From positions 1 to 64,000 of the forward strand of contig NZ_JBHUJS010000010.1 of assembly GCF_042683405.1 (NCBI RefSeq): a stretch of 64,000 bases of DNA, written 5' to 3'. The position numbers were made by a program, and so were the translations under genes. Shown piece by piece: positions 8,815 through 16,457 of this stretch. Each line of letters starts with the position of its first letter. Position 1 is the first letter of the stretch. Source of the DNA: Telluria sp042683405 (GTDB lineage: Bacteria > Pseudomonadota > Gammaproteobacteria > Burkholderiales > Burkholderiaceae_D). The notes below the pieces were generated by a model that saw only the letters and a list, made by a program, of their open reading frames with translations, searched no databases and was not told where the DNA came from.

Positions 8815-9072
8815 ATGATGCATCACAGTTTCCAGCTTGCCGTCGCTCTCGATACCGCCGGCGCGATCAAGGTTGCCGATGCGCTGCGCGCTGTCGCCGG
8901 CGTGAACGAAATCGGCGTGCAAGCCGGCGCGGACCGGATCGCCGTCACCTTCGATGCCGGCCGTACCTCGACGATGGAGCTTGCGACCGCAGTGCGGCGC
9001 AGCGGCTACGAGGTGCGCGAGCCGAAGCCGCACGGCGCAGGCTCGTGCTGCGGCGGCTGCGGCGGCCACTGA
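8815..9072 (+). CDS. HMA-like small protein with Cys-rich C-terminus
   Basis: An 85-residue protein. Residues 5-67 resemble the ferredoxin-like heavy-metal-associated fold (FQLAVALDTAGAIKVADALRAV, later TMELATAVRRSGYEV), but the usual metal-binding CxxC loop near residue 12 is absent. Instead three cysteines and a histidine are clustered at the extreme C-terminus (SCCGGCGGH, Cys78, Cys79, Cys82, His85). It may carry copper or another soft metal through its tail; this is inference. RBS AGGAG precedes the ATG at 8815; a second ATG follows directly. It is convergent with hemN. Confidence 0.75.
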   Translation: MMHHSFQLAVALDTAGAIKVADALRAVAGVNEIGVQAGADRIAVTFDAGRTSTMELATAVRRSGYEVREPKPHGAGSCCGGCGGH

Positions 9073-9079
9073 TGGCAAG

Positions 9080-9139
9080 GCGCCCCGCGCCGGTTACCCG
9101 GCCGGGGCGCTGCAGGCATGCGGCGCCCTGTGGGCGCCG
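9080..9139. terminator. Two hairpins between convergent genes
   Basis: Stem GCGCCCCG (9080-9087) pairs with CGGGGCGC (9103-9110), and CGGCGCCC (9121-9128) pairs with GGGCGCCG (9132-9139) over a three-base loop. They fill the gap between the HMA-like gene and the end of hemN. T tracts are weak, so a bidirectional terminator role is probable but not certain. Confidence 0.5.
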
Positions 9140-9145
9140 TTGTCG

Positions 9146-10564
9146 TCAGATCGTGCGCGAATAGCGCATCCGCTGGAGCGGCACATGGTTCGGCGTGCCG
9201 AAGTAGCGGTCGAACGCCATCGCAATGTTGCGCACCAGAAGGCGGCCCTTCGGCGTCACCGTGATGGTATCCCCGTCCAGTAGCAGCATCCCGTCACGCT
9301 GGAAGTCTTCCAGCTTCTCCCACTCCGCCGCAAAGTACGTGCGGAACCCCGTGCCGTAGGCGTGTTCGAACGCGCCGGTGTCCACCGCAAAATCGCACAT
9401 GAGCTGCTGGATCACACTGCGGCGCACGCTGTCGTCGTCGGTCATGCGTAATCCGCGTGCCACCGGCAAACTGCCCCGGTCCAGCGCCGCGTAGTAGCGC
9501 TCCAGCGACTTCTCGTTCTGCGCGTAGGAGTTCCCCACCGCGCTGATGGCCGAGACGCCGCACGAGATCATGTCCGTGTCCACGTGGGTCGAATAACCCT
9601 GGAAGTTGCGGTGCAGCTGCCCGTTCTTCTGCGCGATCGCCAGCTCGTCGTCCGGCTTGGCAAAATGGTCCATGCCGATGTACACGTAGCCGGCGCCGGT
9701 CAGGCGTTCGATGCACAGCGAGAGCATGTCGAGCTTGGCCTGCGGCGCGGGCATGTCTTCGTCCGCGATCAGGCGCTGGGACTTGAACAGCTCGGGCATG
9801 TGGGCGTAGTTGTAGATCGAGATGCGGTCGGGGCTCGCAGAGATGACCTTGGCCAGCGTCTGCTCCATGGTGGTGGCGCTTTGCTTGGGCAAGCCGTAGA
9901 TCAGGTCGATGCTGATGGAGCGAAAACCGGCTTCGCGCGCCGCGGCGATCGCGTTGAGCGTGAGCGCCTCGGGCTGGATCCGGTTGACCGCTTTCTGCAC
10001 CTCGGGGTCGAAATCCTGCACTCCGAGGCTCAGGCGGTTGAAGCCCTGGCGCCGCAGGGAGAAGATGCGCTGCGCGTCGACCGTTCGCGGATCGATCTCG
10101 ATCGAATACTCGCCCTCGCCGTCGCTGGCGAAATCGAAGCGCGTGCGCAGGTAGTCCATCAGCTCGCCCATCTGCTCGTCCGAGAGGTAGGTCGGCGTGC
10201 CGCCGCCGAAGTGCAGCTGTTCGACGCGCCGGTGTCCGCCGAACAGCGCTGCCTGCATGTCGATCTCGCGCTTGAGGTAGCCCAGGTACACCACCGCCTT
10301 GGAGCGGTCGGCCGTGATGATCTTGTTGCATGCGCAGTAGTAGCACAGGGACTGGCAAAACGGGATGTGCAGGTACAGTGACAGCGGACGCCGCGCTGGC
10401 GCCGCGAGGACATCCGCGACCGCAGCGTGGTAGTCGGCGTCGCCGAAGCCCGGCGAAAAGCGGTCCGCGGTCGGATAGGACGTGTAGCGCGGACCCTGCT
10501 GGCTCATGCGCGAGATCAGGTCCTGGGTCAGTTCGAAAGGCGCGCTTGCGCCGGTGGTAGCCAT
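9146..10564 (-). CDS. hemN: Oxygen-independent coproporphyrinogen III oxidase
   Basis: A 472-residue radical SAM enzyme converting coproporphyrinogen III to protoporphyrinogen IX without oxygen, needed for haem synthesis under anaerobiosis. The cluster motif is Cys70-x3-Cys74-x2-Cys77-x-Cys79 (PFCQSLCYYCACNK), followed by HFGGGTPTYL. Length and the YTSYPTADRF opening match HemN rather than the HemW family. It lies 49 bp downstream of nnrS on the same strand and is probably transcribed with it, so haem supply would rise together with the NO response. Confidence 0.94.
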   Translation of the reverse strand: MATTGASAPFELTQDLISRMSQQGPRYTSYPTADRFSPGFGDADYHAAVADVLAAPARRPLSLYLHIPFCQSLCYYCACNKIITADRSKAVVYLGYLKREIDMQAALFGGHRRVEQLHFGGGTPTYLSDEQMGELMDYLRTRFDFASDGEGEYSIEIDPRTVDAQRIFSLRRQGFNRLSLGVQDFDPEVQKAVNRIQPEALTLNAIAAAREAGFRSISIDLIYGLPKQSATTMEQTLAKVISASPDRISIYNYAHMPELFKSQRLIADEDMPAPQAKLDMLSLCIERLTGAGYVYIGMDHFAKPDDELAIAQKNGQLHRNFQGYSTHVDTDMISCGVSAISAVGNSYAQNEKSLERYYAALDRGSLPVARGLRMTDDDSVRRSVIQQLMCDFAVDTGAFEHAYGTGFRTYFAAEWEKLEDFQRDGMLLLDGDTITVTPKGRLLVRNIAMAFDRYFGTPNHVPLQRMRYSRTI

Positions 10565-10613
10565 GGTAATGCTCCTGTAGATGTGTGGAACGGCGGCGCG
10601 GTGCCGCCGTCGT

Positions 10614-11795
10614 TCAGCCTTCCTTGCCGTCGATGCGTGCTCTCATCAGGTAAGGCGTGTAGGTGTAGAGGTATGCAAGGAACGCAGCGCTCCAGCAGAC
10701 TCCTGCGGCGATCAGCGCGCCCTCGCGCACCGCCGGTGCCAGGGTCGCGGCCAGCCGCAGCACCACGCCGAGCTGGATCAGTACGAACATCGCGGTTTCC
10801 GGGCGGCCGGCACGAAGCATGCGGCCGGTGTGGCCCAGGGCGGTGCGCGTGATCATGCCGACGATCAGGCCCGCGATCGCTCCCACGCCCAGCACGTGCA
10901 CCGCAGCCGAGTTGGGCGCGAGGCCCAGTTGCGCGAGCGCGAGCAGGGCAAAACCCACCGGTATCCATGCGTAGGAGGCGTGCATGATCCAGAGCAGAGG
11001 ATTGCGGAGCGTGACCATGGGCTTCCATCCCGCCAGCCGGATCGCCTGCACCACGGCTGCGCCAGCGGAAATGGCGGCGCCGGCGATGCCGGTGACGCCA
11101 AACGCCCAGGCTAGTCCCGCAGCGCCGGTAAGCGCCAGCGTGGCCTTGTCGACCGTCGCATTGGTGACCGTTTTGGTGCCCGGTACCGCATTGGCGGTGA
11201 AGTTGGGGATGATGCGCCCGCCGATCACCGTCTCGATCACCACCACGATCACGATCGCGGCATAGACCGGCGCGAACGGCGAGACCGCGATCCAGCCCAG
11301 GCGCGACGCATGGAATACCGCGTTCGCGGCAGCGAGCAGTCCCAGCAGCCCGATCAGGATCATGTTGCGCTTGTTCCCGGAGCGCTGCAGCACGCGGTAC
11401 ATCGGCCACGCAGCCACCGGCAGGAACAGGATGTCGACCGCCGCGCCCACGGCGGGGCTGCCGATGAACATCGCGACGCGGCCGGCAAGCCACAGCGCCG
11501 CGATCGCGGCCAGTGCGCCTCCGCGCGGGGTCCACAGCCCGGTCCAGTTGCGCCCCGCGGTATACAGGAAGCCGATCACCACCGCCGTGGCAAAGCCGAA
11601 CATCATTTCGTGGATGTGCCAGGCGAGGTCGATCGGCAGGCCCGCCACGCCCAGGTAGCTGGCCAGCCAGGCCGGCACGCTGACGGCGGCGAATGCGGCG
11701 GCGAGAAGGTAGAAGGGACGGAAGCCCAGCGCCCAGAGCGCGTGCTGCGCGCGGGGCGAGGGGGACTCTTTTTCTTCGATGGAGATGAGCGGCAT
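10614..11795 (-). CDS. nnrS: NnrS family membrane protein (NO response)
   Basis: A 393-residue integral membrane protein with about 12 hydrophobic segments. NnrS is a haem- and copper-containing protein of denitrifiers that protects against NO-derived damage to cellular iron. Family marks include WALGFRPFYLLAA near the N-terminus and the histidine-bearing WHIHEMMFGFATAV, HASRLGWIA and HVLGVGAIAGLIVGMITRTALGHTG segments. Its promoter is overlapped by an NsrR-type palindrome, and a near-consensus FNR/Dnr box lies further upstream. hemN follows in the same operon. Confidence 0.92.
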   Translation of the reverse strand: MPLISIEEKESPSPRAQHALWALGFRPFYLLAAAFAAVSVPAWLASYLGVAGLPIDLAWHIHEMMFGFATAVVIGFLYTAGRNWTGLWTPRGGALAAIAALWLAGRVAMFIGSPAVGAAVDILFLPVAAWPMYRVLQRSGNKRNMILIGLLGLLAAANAVFHASRLGWIAVSPFAPVYAAIVIVVVIETVIGGRIIPNFTANAVPGTKTVTNATVDKATLALTGAAGLAWAFGVTGIAGAAISAGAAVVQAIRLAGWKPMVTLRNPLLWIMHASYAWIPVGFALLALAQLGLAPNSAAVHVLGVGAIAGLIVGMITRTALGHTGRMLRAGRPETAMFVLIQLGVVLRLAATLAPAVREGALIAAGVCWSAAFLAYLYTYTPYLMRARIDGKEG

Positions 11796-11810
11796 GGCTG
11801 GTTCCTGTTT

Positions 11811-11833
11811 AAGATGTATTTCAAATGCATCTT
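11811..11833 (-). promoter_or_regulatory. NsrR-type operator of nnrS
   Basis: Half-sites AAGATGTATTT and AAATGCATCTT flank one central base, with a single mismatch between the arms. This matches the published NsrR palindrome of proteobacteria. It lies between the nnrS promoter and its start codon and overlaps the -10. Confidence 0.85.
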
Positions 11834-11858
11834 ATACCGGTTGGGCTGGCGCAGGCAA
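11831..11858 (-). promoter_or_regulatory. Probable nnrS promoter
   Basis: On the minus strand TTGCCT (11853-11858) and TATAAG (11831-11836) are 16 bp apart. The -10 shares bases with the NsrR-type operator, so binding there would block RNA polymerase. Confidence 0.6.
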
Positions 11859-11914
11859 CACCTGGTGCGCCAATGCGCAACATTTCGTGCGCGCGGGCGC
11901 GATCTGCGGACTGT

Positions 11915-11928
11915 TTGATTTAGGTCAT
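11915..11928. promoter_or_regulatory. Near-consensus FNR/Dnr box upstream of nnrS
   Basis: TTGAT-N4-GTCAT differs from the FNR/Dnr consensus (TTGAY-N4-RTCAA) at one half-site base. It is too far from the predicted nnrS -10 for class II spacing and could act as a distal site or serve another start. Confidence 0.4.
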
Positions 11929-11975
11929 TCACAGCGCGCGGACGGCATGCCATCCGCGCGCCTGGGGGGAGGGGA

Positions 11976-12566
11976 TTACCTGGCGGCGGTCTTGCGCGAC
12001 ACCGCTTTCACGGTCGTCCTGGCGGCGGGGGCCTTGGGGGCAGGGGGCTTGGCTGCGGCGGTCTTGGCCGGCTTCTGCGCCACCGTGGCGCCGGACTTCC
12101 CCTGGGTCGGGTCGGGACGGCGGAAATGGATCGGCGCGATGGCGGCGCGCTTGGCCGCCACCGGCGGCGGAGCCGTCATCTGTTCCAGCGTCACCTGGTC
12201 AAGCACCTCCAGGAAGGCGTGGGTGGCTTTTCCCAGCAAGCCCTTGAGGGAGCAGGCCTGCGAGTACGAGCATCCCTGGCCGTTCGGGTCGAAACAGGCG
12301 GCCATGAAGAAGTCGTTCTCCGTATGGCGCACGACGTCGCCGATATTGATCCGGCCAGGCTCGCAGCCGAGGCGCAGGCCGCCGTTCCGGCCGCGCACCG
12401 TTTCGATGTAGCCGAGCGTGCCGAGTTGATGCACCACCTTGGTCAGGTGGTTCTTGGCGATTCCGTGCTCGTCGGCGATGTCGCCGATGGTCACCAGCCG
12501 GTCGCGGTTGTGGGCCAGGTACATCAGCGTGCGCAACGCGTAGTCGGTATAGGAAGTGAGTTTCAT
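11976..12566 (-). CDS. Rrf2 family regulator, NsrR-like, with basic Ala/Pro/Lys tail
   Basis: A 196-residue regulator. Residues 1-75 are the Rrf2 winged helix (MKLTSYTDYALRTLMYLAHN, HGIAKNHLTKVVHQLG, GRNGGLRL). Cluster ligands are Cys91, Cys99 and Cys105, spaced C-x7-C-x5-C against C-x5-C-x5-C in E. coli NsrR. It probably represses nnrS, norZ and nirK through the nearby palindromes and releases on NO. Residues 135-196 are an unusual low-complexity tail (TAAAKPPAPKAPAARTTVKA) absent from typical NsrR (about 140-150 residues). The gene lies between its likely targets nnrS and norZ. Confidence 0.88.
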   Translation of the reverse strand: MKLTSYTDYALRTLMYLAHNRDRLVTIGDIADEHGIAKNHLTKVVHQLGTLGYIETVRGRNGGLRLGCEPGRINIGDVVRHTENDFFMAACFDPNGQGCSYSQACSLKGLLGKATHAFLEVLDQVTLEQMTAPPPVAAKRAAIAPIHFRRPDPTQGKSGATVAQKPAKTAAAKPPAPKAPAARTTVKAVSRKTAAR

Positions 12567-12651
12567 GGAACGGCGCGCGAGGTTGCGTATACAGGCATTT
12601 ATTTTACCGCTTTCCGCGCGGCGGCGAAAAAAAGCAACGCCAGGTCAATCA

Positions 12652-12674
12652 AACATACATTTCATTTGCATGTA
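12652..12674 (+). promoter_or_regulatory. Upstream NsrR-like operator of norZ
   Basis: Left arm AACATACATTT matches the NsrR half-site at 9 of 11 bases and the right arm ATTTGCATGTA at 7 of 11, around one central base. It overlaps the predicted -35 of norZ. Confidence 0.5.
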
Positions 12675-12694
12675 TTTAAACATGCGCATAGAAT
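12666..12694 (+). promoter_or_regulatory. Probable sigma-70 promoter of norZ
   Basis: TTGCAT (12666-12671) and TAGAAT (12689-12694) are separated by 17 bp. Both hexamers fall inside NsrR-like palindromes, so the layout is one of direct repression. Confidence 0.68.
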
Positions 12695-12701
12695 GCATCT
12701 T
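12679..12701 (+). promoter_or_regulatory. Downstream NsrR-like operator of norZ
   Basis: The right arm GAATGCATCTT matches the NsrR half-site at 10 of 11 bases; the left arm AACATGCGCAT is weaker. The site covers the -10 TAGAAT. Confidence 0.65.
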
Positions 12702-12751
12702 AAGTGCTCAGCAGCACTCCCAAATTTCACACACCAAGAAGGAACATTGCC

Positions 12752-15022
12752 ATGAAATCCACGCGCAAACTCTGGACTTGGCTGGCCATTATCTGCGTGC
12801 TCTCGTTCGCCGCCCTCGGTTGGGTCGGCACGGAGATCTACCTGAAAGCGCCGCCAATTCCGCAGGTCGTCAACCAGAAGGGCGACGTCCTGTATACCGC
12901 CGACCAGGTGCAGCACGGCCAGCAGGCCTGGCTCTCGGCCGGCGGCCAGCAGCTGGGCACCGTCTGGGGCCACGGCAGCTACCTCGCACCGGACTGGTCG
13001 GCCGACTGGCTGCACCGCGAAGCGCTGGCGCTGCAAGACATCTACGCCCAGCGCGACTTCGGTTCGCCTTACGCCGACCTGTCGGTCTCGCGCCGCGGCC
13101 AGATCGACATCCTGGTCAAGGAAGAACTGCGCCGCAATACCTATGACAAGGCGACCAACACCGTCACCCTGTCCGCCGAGCGCGCGCAGGCAGTCCAGCA
13201 AGTGGCGCTGCACTACAAGGGACTGTTCGGCAATGAAGCCTCGCTCGACGCGCTGCGCGAACAATATGCGATGACCTCCGGCTCGCTGCCGCTGGAAACC
13301 GACCGCGATGCGCTGTCCGCATTCTTCTTCTGGTCCTCGTGGGCGTCCGCCGCCGACCGTCCGGGCGAAACCGCGCTGTCCTACACCAGCAACTGGCCGC
13401 ACGAGCCGCTGGTAGACAACACCCCGACCGCCGGCGCCGGCATCTGGTCGGTCGCCAGTATCATCCTCATGATCGGCGCCATCGCCGGCATGATCTTCTT
13501 CCACTCGATGCACAAGGAAGAAGACGATCCTGCGCCACCTAAGAACGATCCGCTGTTCAGCCTCAAGGCAACGCCTTCGATGAAGGCCACCAAGAAGTAC
13601 TTCATCGTCGTGGTCGGCCTGATCCTGGCCCAGGTCCTGATGGGCGTCATCACCGCGCACTATTCGGTGGAGGGTTCCAGCTTCTTCGGCATCCCGCTTG
13701 CCGACATCCTGCCGTTCACCGTCAGCCGCACTATCCACACCCAGTTCGCGGTGCTGTGGATCGCCACCGCATGGCTGGCCACCGGCCTGTACATCGCCCC
13801 TGCCATCTCCGGCCATGAGCCGAAGTACCAGGCGCTGGGCGTGAACCTGCTGTTCTACGCGCTGCTGTTCATCGTGGTCGGCTCGACCGCCATGGGCTGG
13901 CTCGGCACCCTCGGCCACAAAGGCACCACCTTCGCATTCTGGCTCGGTAACCAGGGCCTGGAGTTCACCAGTATGGGCCGCGTCTGGCAGATCCTGCTGT
14001 TTGTCGGCCTGCTGTTCTGGGCAACGCTGCTGGGCCGCGGCCTGTGGCCAGCGCTGAAGAAGCCATCGGAAAGCCGCGGCCTGATCGCCATGGTGTTCCT
14101 GGCTGCAGTCTGCATCGGCGGCTTCTACGCCACCTCGCTGACCTGGGGTCCGAAGACCCACTACTCGATGGTCGAATACTGGCGCTGGTGGCTGGTCCAC
14201 CTGTGGGTCGAAGGCTTCTTCGAAGTGTTCGCCACCGCCGTGATCGCACTGCTGTTCACCCGCCTGGGCCTGATCCGCGCCGCTTCGGCCAACAGCGCCA
14301 TCGTGCTCGAGACCATCGTGTTCCTGTTCGGCGGTATCCTGGGCACGCTGCACCACCTGTACTTCACCGGCACCCCGACGTCGGTGATCGCGATCGGCGC
14401 CATGTTCTCCGCGCTCGAAGTCGTGCCGCTGTCGATGATCGGTGTCGAGGCATACCGCAATTACAAGCGTTCGCAGGCTGCGCCATGGGTGCAGAACTAC
14501 AAGTGGGCGATCCTGTGCTTCATCGCAGTCGGCTTCTGGAACACCGTCGGCGCCGGCCTGCTGGGCTTCTCGATCAACACCCCGATCGCGTTGTACTACA
14601 TGCAGGGGCTGAACATGACCGCCGCGCACGGCCACGCCGCGCTGTTCGGTGTGTACGGCATGCTCGGTATCGGCCTGATGCTGTTCTGCCTGCGCGGCCT
14701 GTCCGACCGCCTGGCCTGGTCCGACAACCTGCTGCGTCCAACCTTCTGGTTGCTGAACATCGGCCTGGCCATGATGGTGTTCATGTCGCTGGTCCCGGCC
14801 GGCATCTACCAGGCATGGGCAAGCATCACCAAGGGCATGTGGTTCGCCCGCTCCCCTGAAGTGATCCACTCGACCTTCATGGAAACCATGGTGTGGCTGC
14901 GCGTACCGGGCGACATCGTGTTCGCGATCGGCTGCGTATTCCTGGGCCTGTTCGCCGTGCGCCTGATCGGCCGCAACCCGGCGCAGGTGCCGGCAAGCGA
15001 ACCAGCCGCAAGCAAGGCCTGA
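12752..15022 (+). CDS. norZ: Quinol-dependent nitric oxide reductase (qNOR)
   Basis: A 756-residue single-subunit NO reductase, which reduces two NO to N2O with quinol electrons in the cytoplasmic membrane. Residues 1-250 form the N-terminal extension fused to the catalytic subunit: one membrane anchor and a periplasmic domain (GQQAWLSAGGQQLGTVWGHGSYLAPDW). The rest has about 12 membrane segments with haem-ligand regions HTQFAVLW, HLWVEGFFEV, HHLYFTG and HGHAALFG. The start at 12752 follows AAGAAGGA. The gene is also called norB in many annotations. It ends at a strong terminator and its promoter carries two NsrR-like operators. Confidence 0.95.
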   Translation: MKSTRKLWTWLAIICVLSFAALGWVGTEIYLKAPPIPQVVNQKGDVLYTADQVQHGQQAWLSAGGQQLGTVWGHGSYLAPDWSADWLHREALALQDIYAQRDFGSPYADLSVSRRGQIDILVKEELRRNTYDKATNTVTLSAERAQAVQQVALHYKGLFGNEASLDALREQYAMTSGSLPLETDRDALSAFFFWSSWASAADRPGETALSYTSNWPHEPLVDNTPTAGAGIWSVASIILMIGAIAGMIFFHSMHKEEDDPAPPKNDPLFSLKATPSMKATKKYFIVVVGLILAQVLMGVITAHYSVEGSSFFGIPLADILPFTVSRTIHTQFAVLWIATAWLATGLYIAPAISGHEPKYQALGVNLLFYALLFIVVGSTAMGWLGTLGHKGTTFAFWLGNQGLEFTSMGRVWQILLFVGLLFWATLLGRGLWPALKKPSESRGLIAMVFLAAVCIGGFYATSLTWGPKTHYSMVEYWRWWLVHLWVEGFFEVFATAVIALLFTRLGLIRAASANSAIVLETIVFLFGGILGTLHHLYFTGTPTSVIAIGAMFSALEVVPLSMIGVEAYRNYKRSQAAPWVQNYKWAILCFIAVGFWNTVGAGLLGFSINTPIALYYMQGLNMTAAHGHAALFGVYGMLGIGLMLFCLRGLSDRLAWSDNLLRPTFWLLNIGLAMMVFMSLVPAGIYQAWASITKGMWFARSPEVIHSTFMETMVWLRVPGDIVFAIGCVFLGLFAVRLIGRNPAQVPASEPAASKA

Positions 15023-15036
15023 CACGGCCAGTGTTT

Positions 15037-15070
15037 CGCCGGCTCCGCGGTTGGGAGCCGGCGTTTTTTT
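15037..15070 (+). terminator. Intrinsic terminator after norZ
   Basis: A perfect 10-bp stem (CGCCGGCTCC with GGAGCCGGCG) and seven-base loop run directly into seven T residues at 15064-15070. Confidence 0.93.
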
Positions 15071-15092
15071 CGACCGAACTGAAAGACACATC

Positions 15093-15356
15093 ATGCCTCA
15101 CGATTGCTCCACTCCCTCCATTGAAGCGGGCGTCTACGAATTCGACGCCCGCGGCGTGGCCCGCCGCTTCCGCCATGCGGCCATTTTCGGCGCTCTGAAC
15201 GCCCTCAATCCGGGCGAGACCATGCGCTTCATGAACGATCACGATCCGCTGCCGCTGCTGTCCCAGCTGGACAACTACTTCGGCCCGCGCATCGAGATGG
15301 CCTACGTCGCGCGCGAGCCCGGCGCGGTCATGATCGATTTCCGCATCATTTCCTGA
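15093..15356 (+). CDS. DUF2249 domain-containing protein
   Basis: An 87-residue soluble protein of the DUF2249 family, recognisable from VYEFDARGVARRFRHAAIFGALNALNPGETMRFMNDHDPLPLLSQL. The family occurs next to NO and nitrite reductase genes in many denitrifiers and related domains are found in TusA-like sulfur-transfer proteins, but no activity is established. It begins 22 bp after the norZ terminator and starts a run of closely spaced genes (to 17737). A second DUF2249 gene lies at 16218. Start 15093 gives the family-typical length. Confidence 0.85.
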   Translation: MPHDCSTPSIEAGVYEFDARGVARRFRHAAIFGALNALNPGETMRFMNDHDPLPLLSQLDNYFGPRIEMAYVAREPGAVMIDFRIIS

Positions 15357-15380
15357 CCGACCGCACTGGGGAGACCCGCC

Positions 15381-15833
15381 ATGCGCCTCACCGACTACAC
15401 CGACTATGCGCTGCGCGTCCTGATGTACCTGGGCGCCCACCGCGGCCGCCTGGTCACGATTCAGGAAATCGCCACCATGCACGGGATATCGCGCAACCAC
15501 CTGAGCAAGGTGGTGCACCGCCTGGCGGTGGCGCGCCTGGTGGCGACCGTGCGCGGCCGCACCGGCGGCCTGCGCCTGGCGCGCGACCCGGGCGAGATCA
15601 CGGTCGGCGAAGTGGTGCGCCTGACCGAGCCGGACTTCATGATGGTCGAGTGCTTCGACGAGGCGCGCAACCAGTGCTCCCTGTCCCCGACTTGCATCCT
15701 GAAGCGATCGCTGGCACGCGCCACCCGGGCCTTCCTGGAGGAACTCGATGCGCTGCCGCTCGCGGCGGTGCTGATTCCGGCCCAGCAGGCCGTTCCAATG
15801 GCACAATCGCGGTTATTGACCACGACCGGCTGA
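15381..15833 (+). CDS. Second NsrR-like Rrf2 family regulator
   Basis: A 150-residue regulator with the Rrf2 winged helix (MRLTDYTDYALRVLMYLGAH, HGISRNHLSKVVHRLA, RGRTGGLRL) and Cys91, Cys99, Cys105 in the same C-x7-C-x5-C spacing as the protein at 11976-12566. Unlike that paralogue it ends at the usual length with no basic tail. It probably binds an iron-sulfur cluster and senses NO or redox state. Starting after GGGGAGA, it sits inside the DUF2249/SirB2 gene run and may control it. Which of the two is the main NsrR cannot be decided from the sequence. Confidence 0.88.
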   Translation: MRLTDYTDYALRVLMYLGAHRGRLVTIQEIATMHGISRNHLSKVVHRLAVARLVATVRGRTGGLRLARDPGEITVGEVVRLTEPDFMMVECFDEARNQCSLSPTCILKRSLARATRAFLEELDALPLAAVLIPAQQAVPMAQSRLLTTTG

Positions 15834-15836
15834 ACC

Positions 15837-16214
15837 ATGGACTACTTCGCACTCAAGCACTTCCACATGACCTGCGCCGCGCTTTCGGGCGGCTTGTTCC
15901 TGCTGCGCGGCGGCTGGATGATGCTTGGATCGGACATGCTGGCGCGGCGCTGGGTGCGCACGCTGCCGCACCTGGTCGATTCGCTGCTGCTGGCAAGTGC
16001 GATCGGCCTGGCGGCGTGGAGCGCGCAGTATCCATTCGAGCAACCATGGCTGACCGCCAAGGTGGTGGCGCTGGTCGCCTACATCCTGCTCGGCACCCTG
16101 GCGCTGAAAGGGCCGACGCTGCGGCTGCGCACCGCCGGCTACCTCGCCGCCCTGGCCACATTCGGCTACATCGTGGCCGTCGCCGTCACCAAGAACCCAC
16201 TACCATTTACCTGA
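15837..16214 (+). CDS. SirB2 family membrane protein
   Basis: A 125-residue protein with four predicted membrane helices (around residues 10-30, 43-62, 72-90 and 98-118) and the SirB2 opening MDYFALKHFHMTCAALSGGLFLLRG. SirB2 proteins are inner-membrane proteins of unknown activity; in this region the histidines near the N-terminus (His8, His10) could bind haem or metal, but that is inference. It begins 3 bp after the Rrf2 stop and 3 bp before the next gene, so it is part of one operon. Confidence 0.85.
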   Translation: MDYFALKHFHMTCAALSGGLFLLRGGWMMLGSDMLARRWVRTLPHLVDSLLLASAIGLAAWSAQYPFEQPWLTAKVVALVAYILLGTLALKGPTLRLRTAGYLAALATFGYIVAVAVTKNPLPFT

Positions 16215-16217
16215 CCT

Positions 16218-16457
16218 ATGCCCGGACAACACGACGCCACCGAAATCGTCCTCGACGTTTGCGGCCTGATGCCGCCCGAACCCATGGAACGCGTGCTGGA
16301 AGCACTGGCCGACATCGGACCCGGGCAGCGCCTGCGCATGCTGATCGACCGCGAGCCGCGCCCGCTCTACCGCATCCTGGAACGTAACGGCGACCGCTAC
16401 GAAGCCATCCTGCGCGACGATGGCATCTACGACATCCTGATCACGCCCGCACCATAG
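16218..16457 (+). CDS. DUF2249 domain-containing protein (second copy)
   Basis: A 79-residue protein with the DUF2249 pattern ATEIVLDVCGLMPPEPMERVLEALADIGPGQRLRMLID followed by PRPLYRILERNGDRYEAILRDDG, resembling the TusA-like fold. It differs clearly from the copy at 15093, so the two are not a recent duplication. Its stop codon TAG overlaps by one base the GTG start of the next gene, indicating translational coupling with the membrane protein. Confidence 0.85.
   Translation: MPGQHDATEIVLDVCGLMPPEPMERVLEALADIGPGQRLRMLIDREPRPLYRILERNGDRYEAILRDDGIYDILITPAP

Noticed and set aside
12644..12652. FNR half-site upstream of norZ
   Set aside because: Only one half (ATCAA) is present; the base pairs that should form the other half do not match.
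12662..15094. 810-codon open frame antisense to norZ
   Set aside because: Composition (His, Gln, Asp, Ala) is that of an antisense translation of a membrane protein gene; no recognisable domain.
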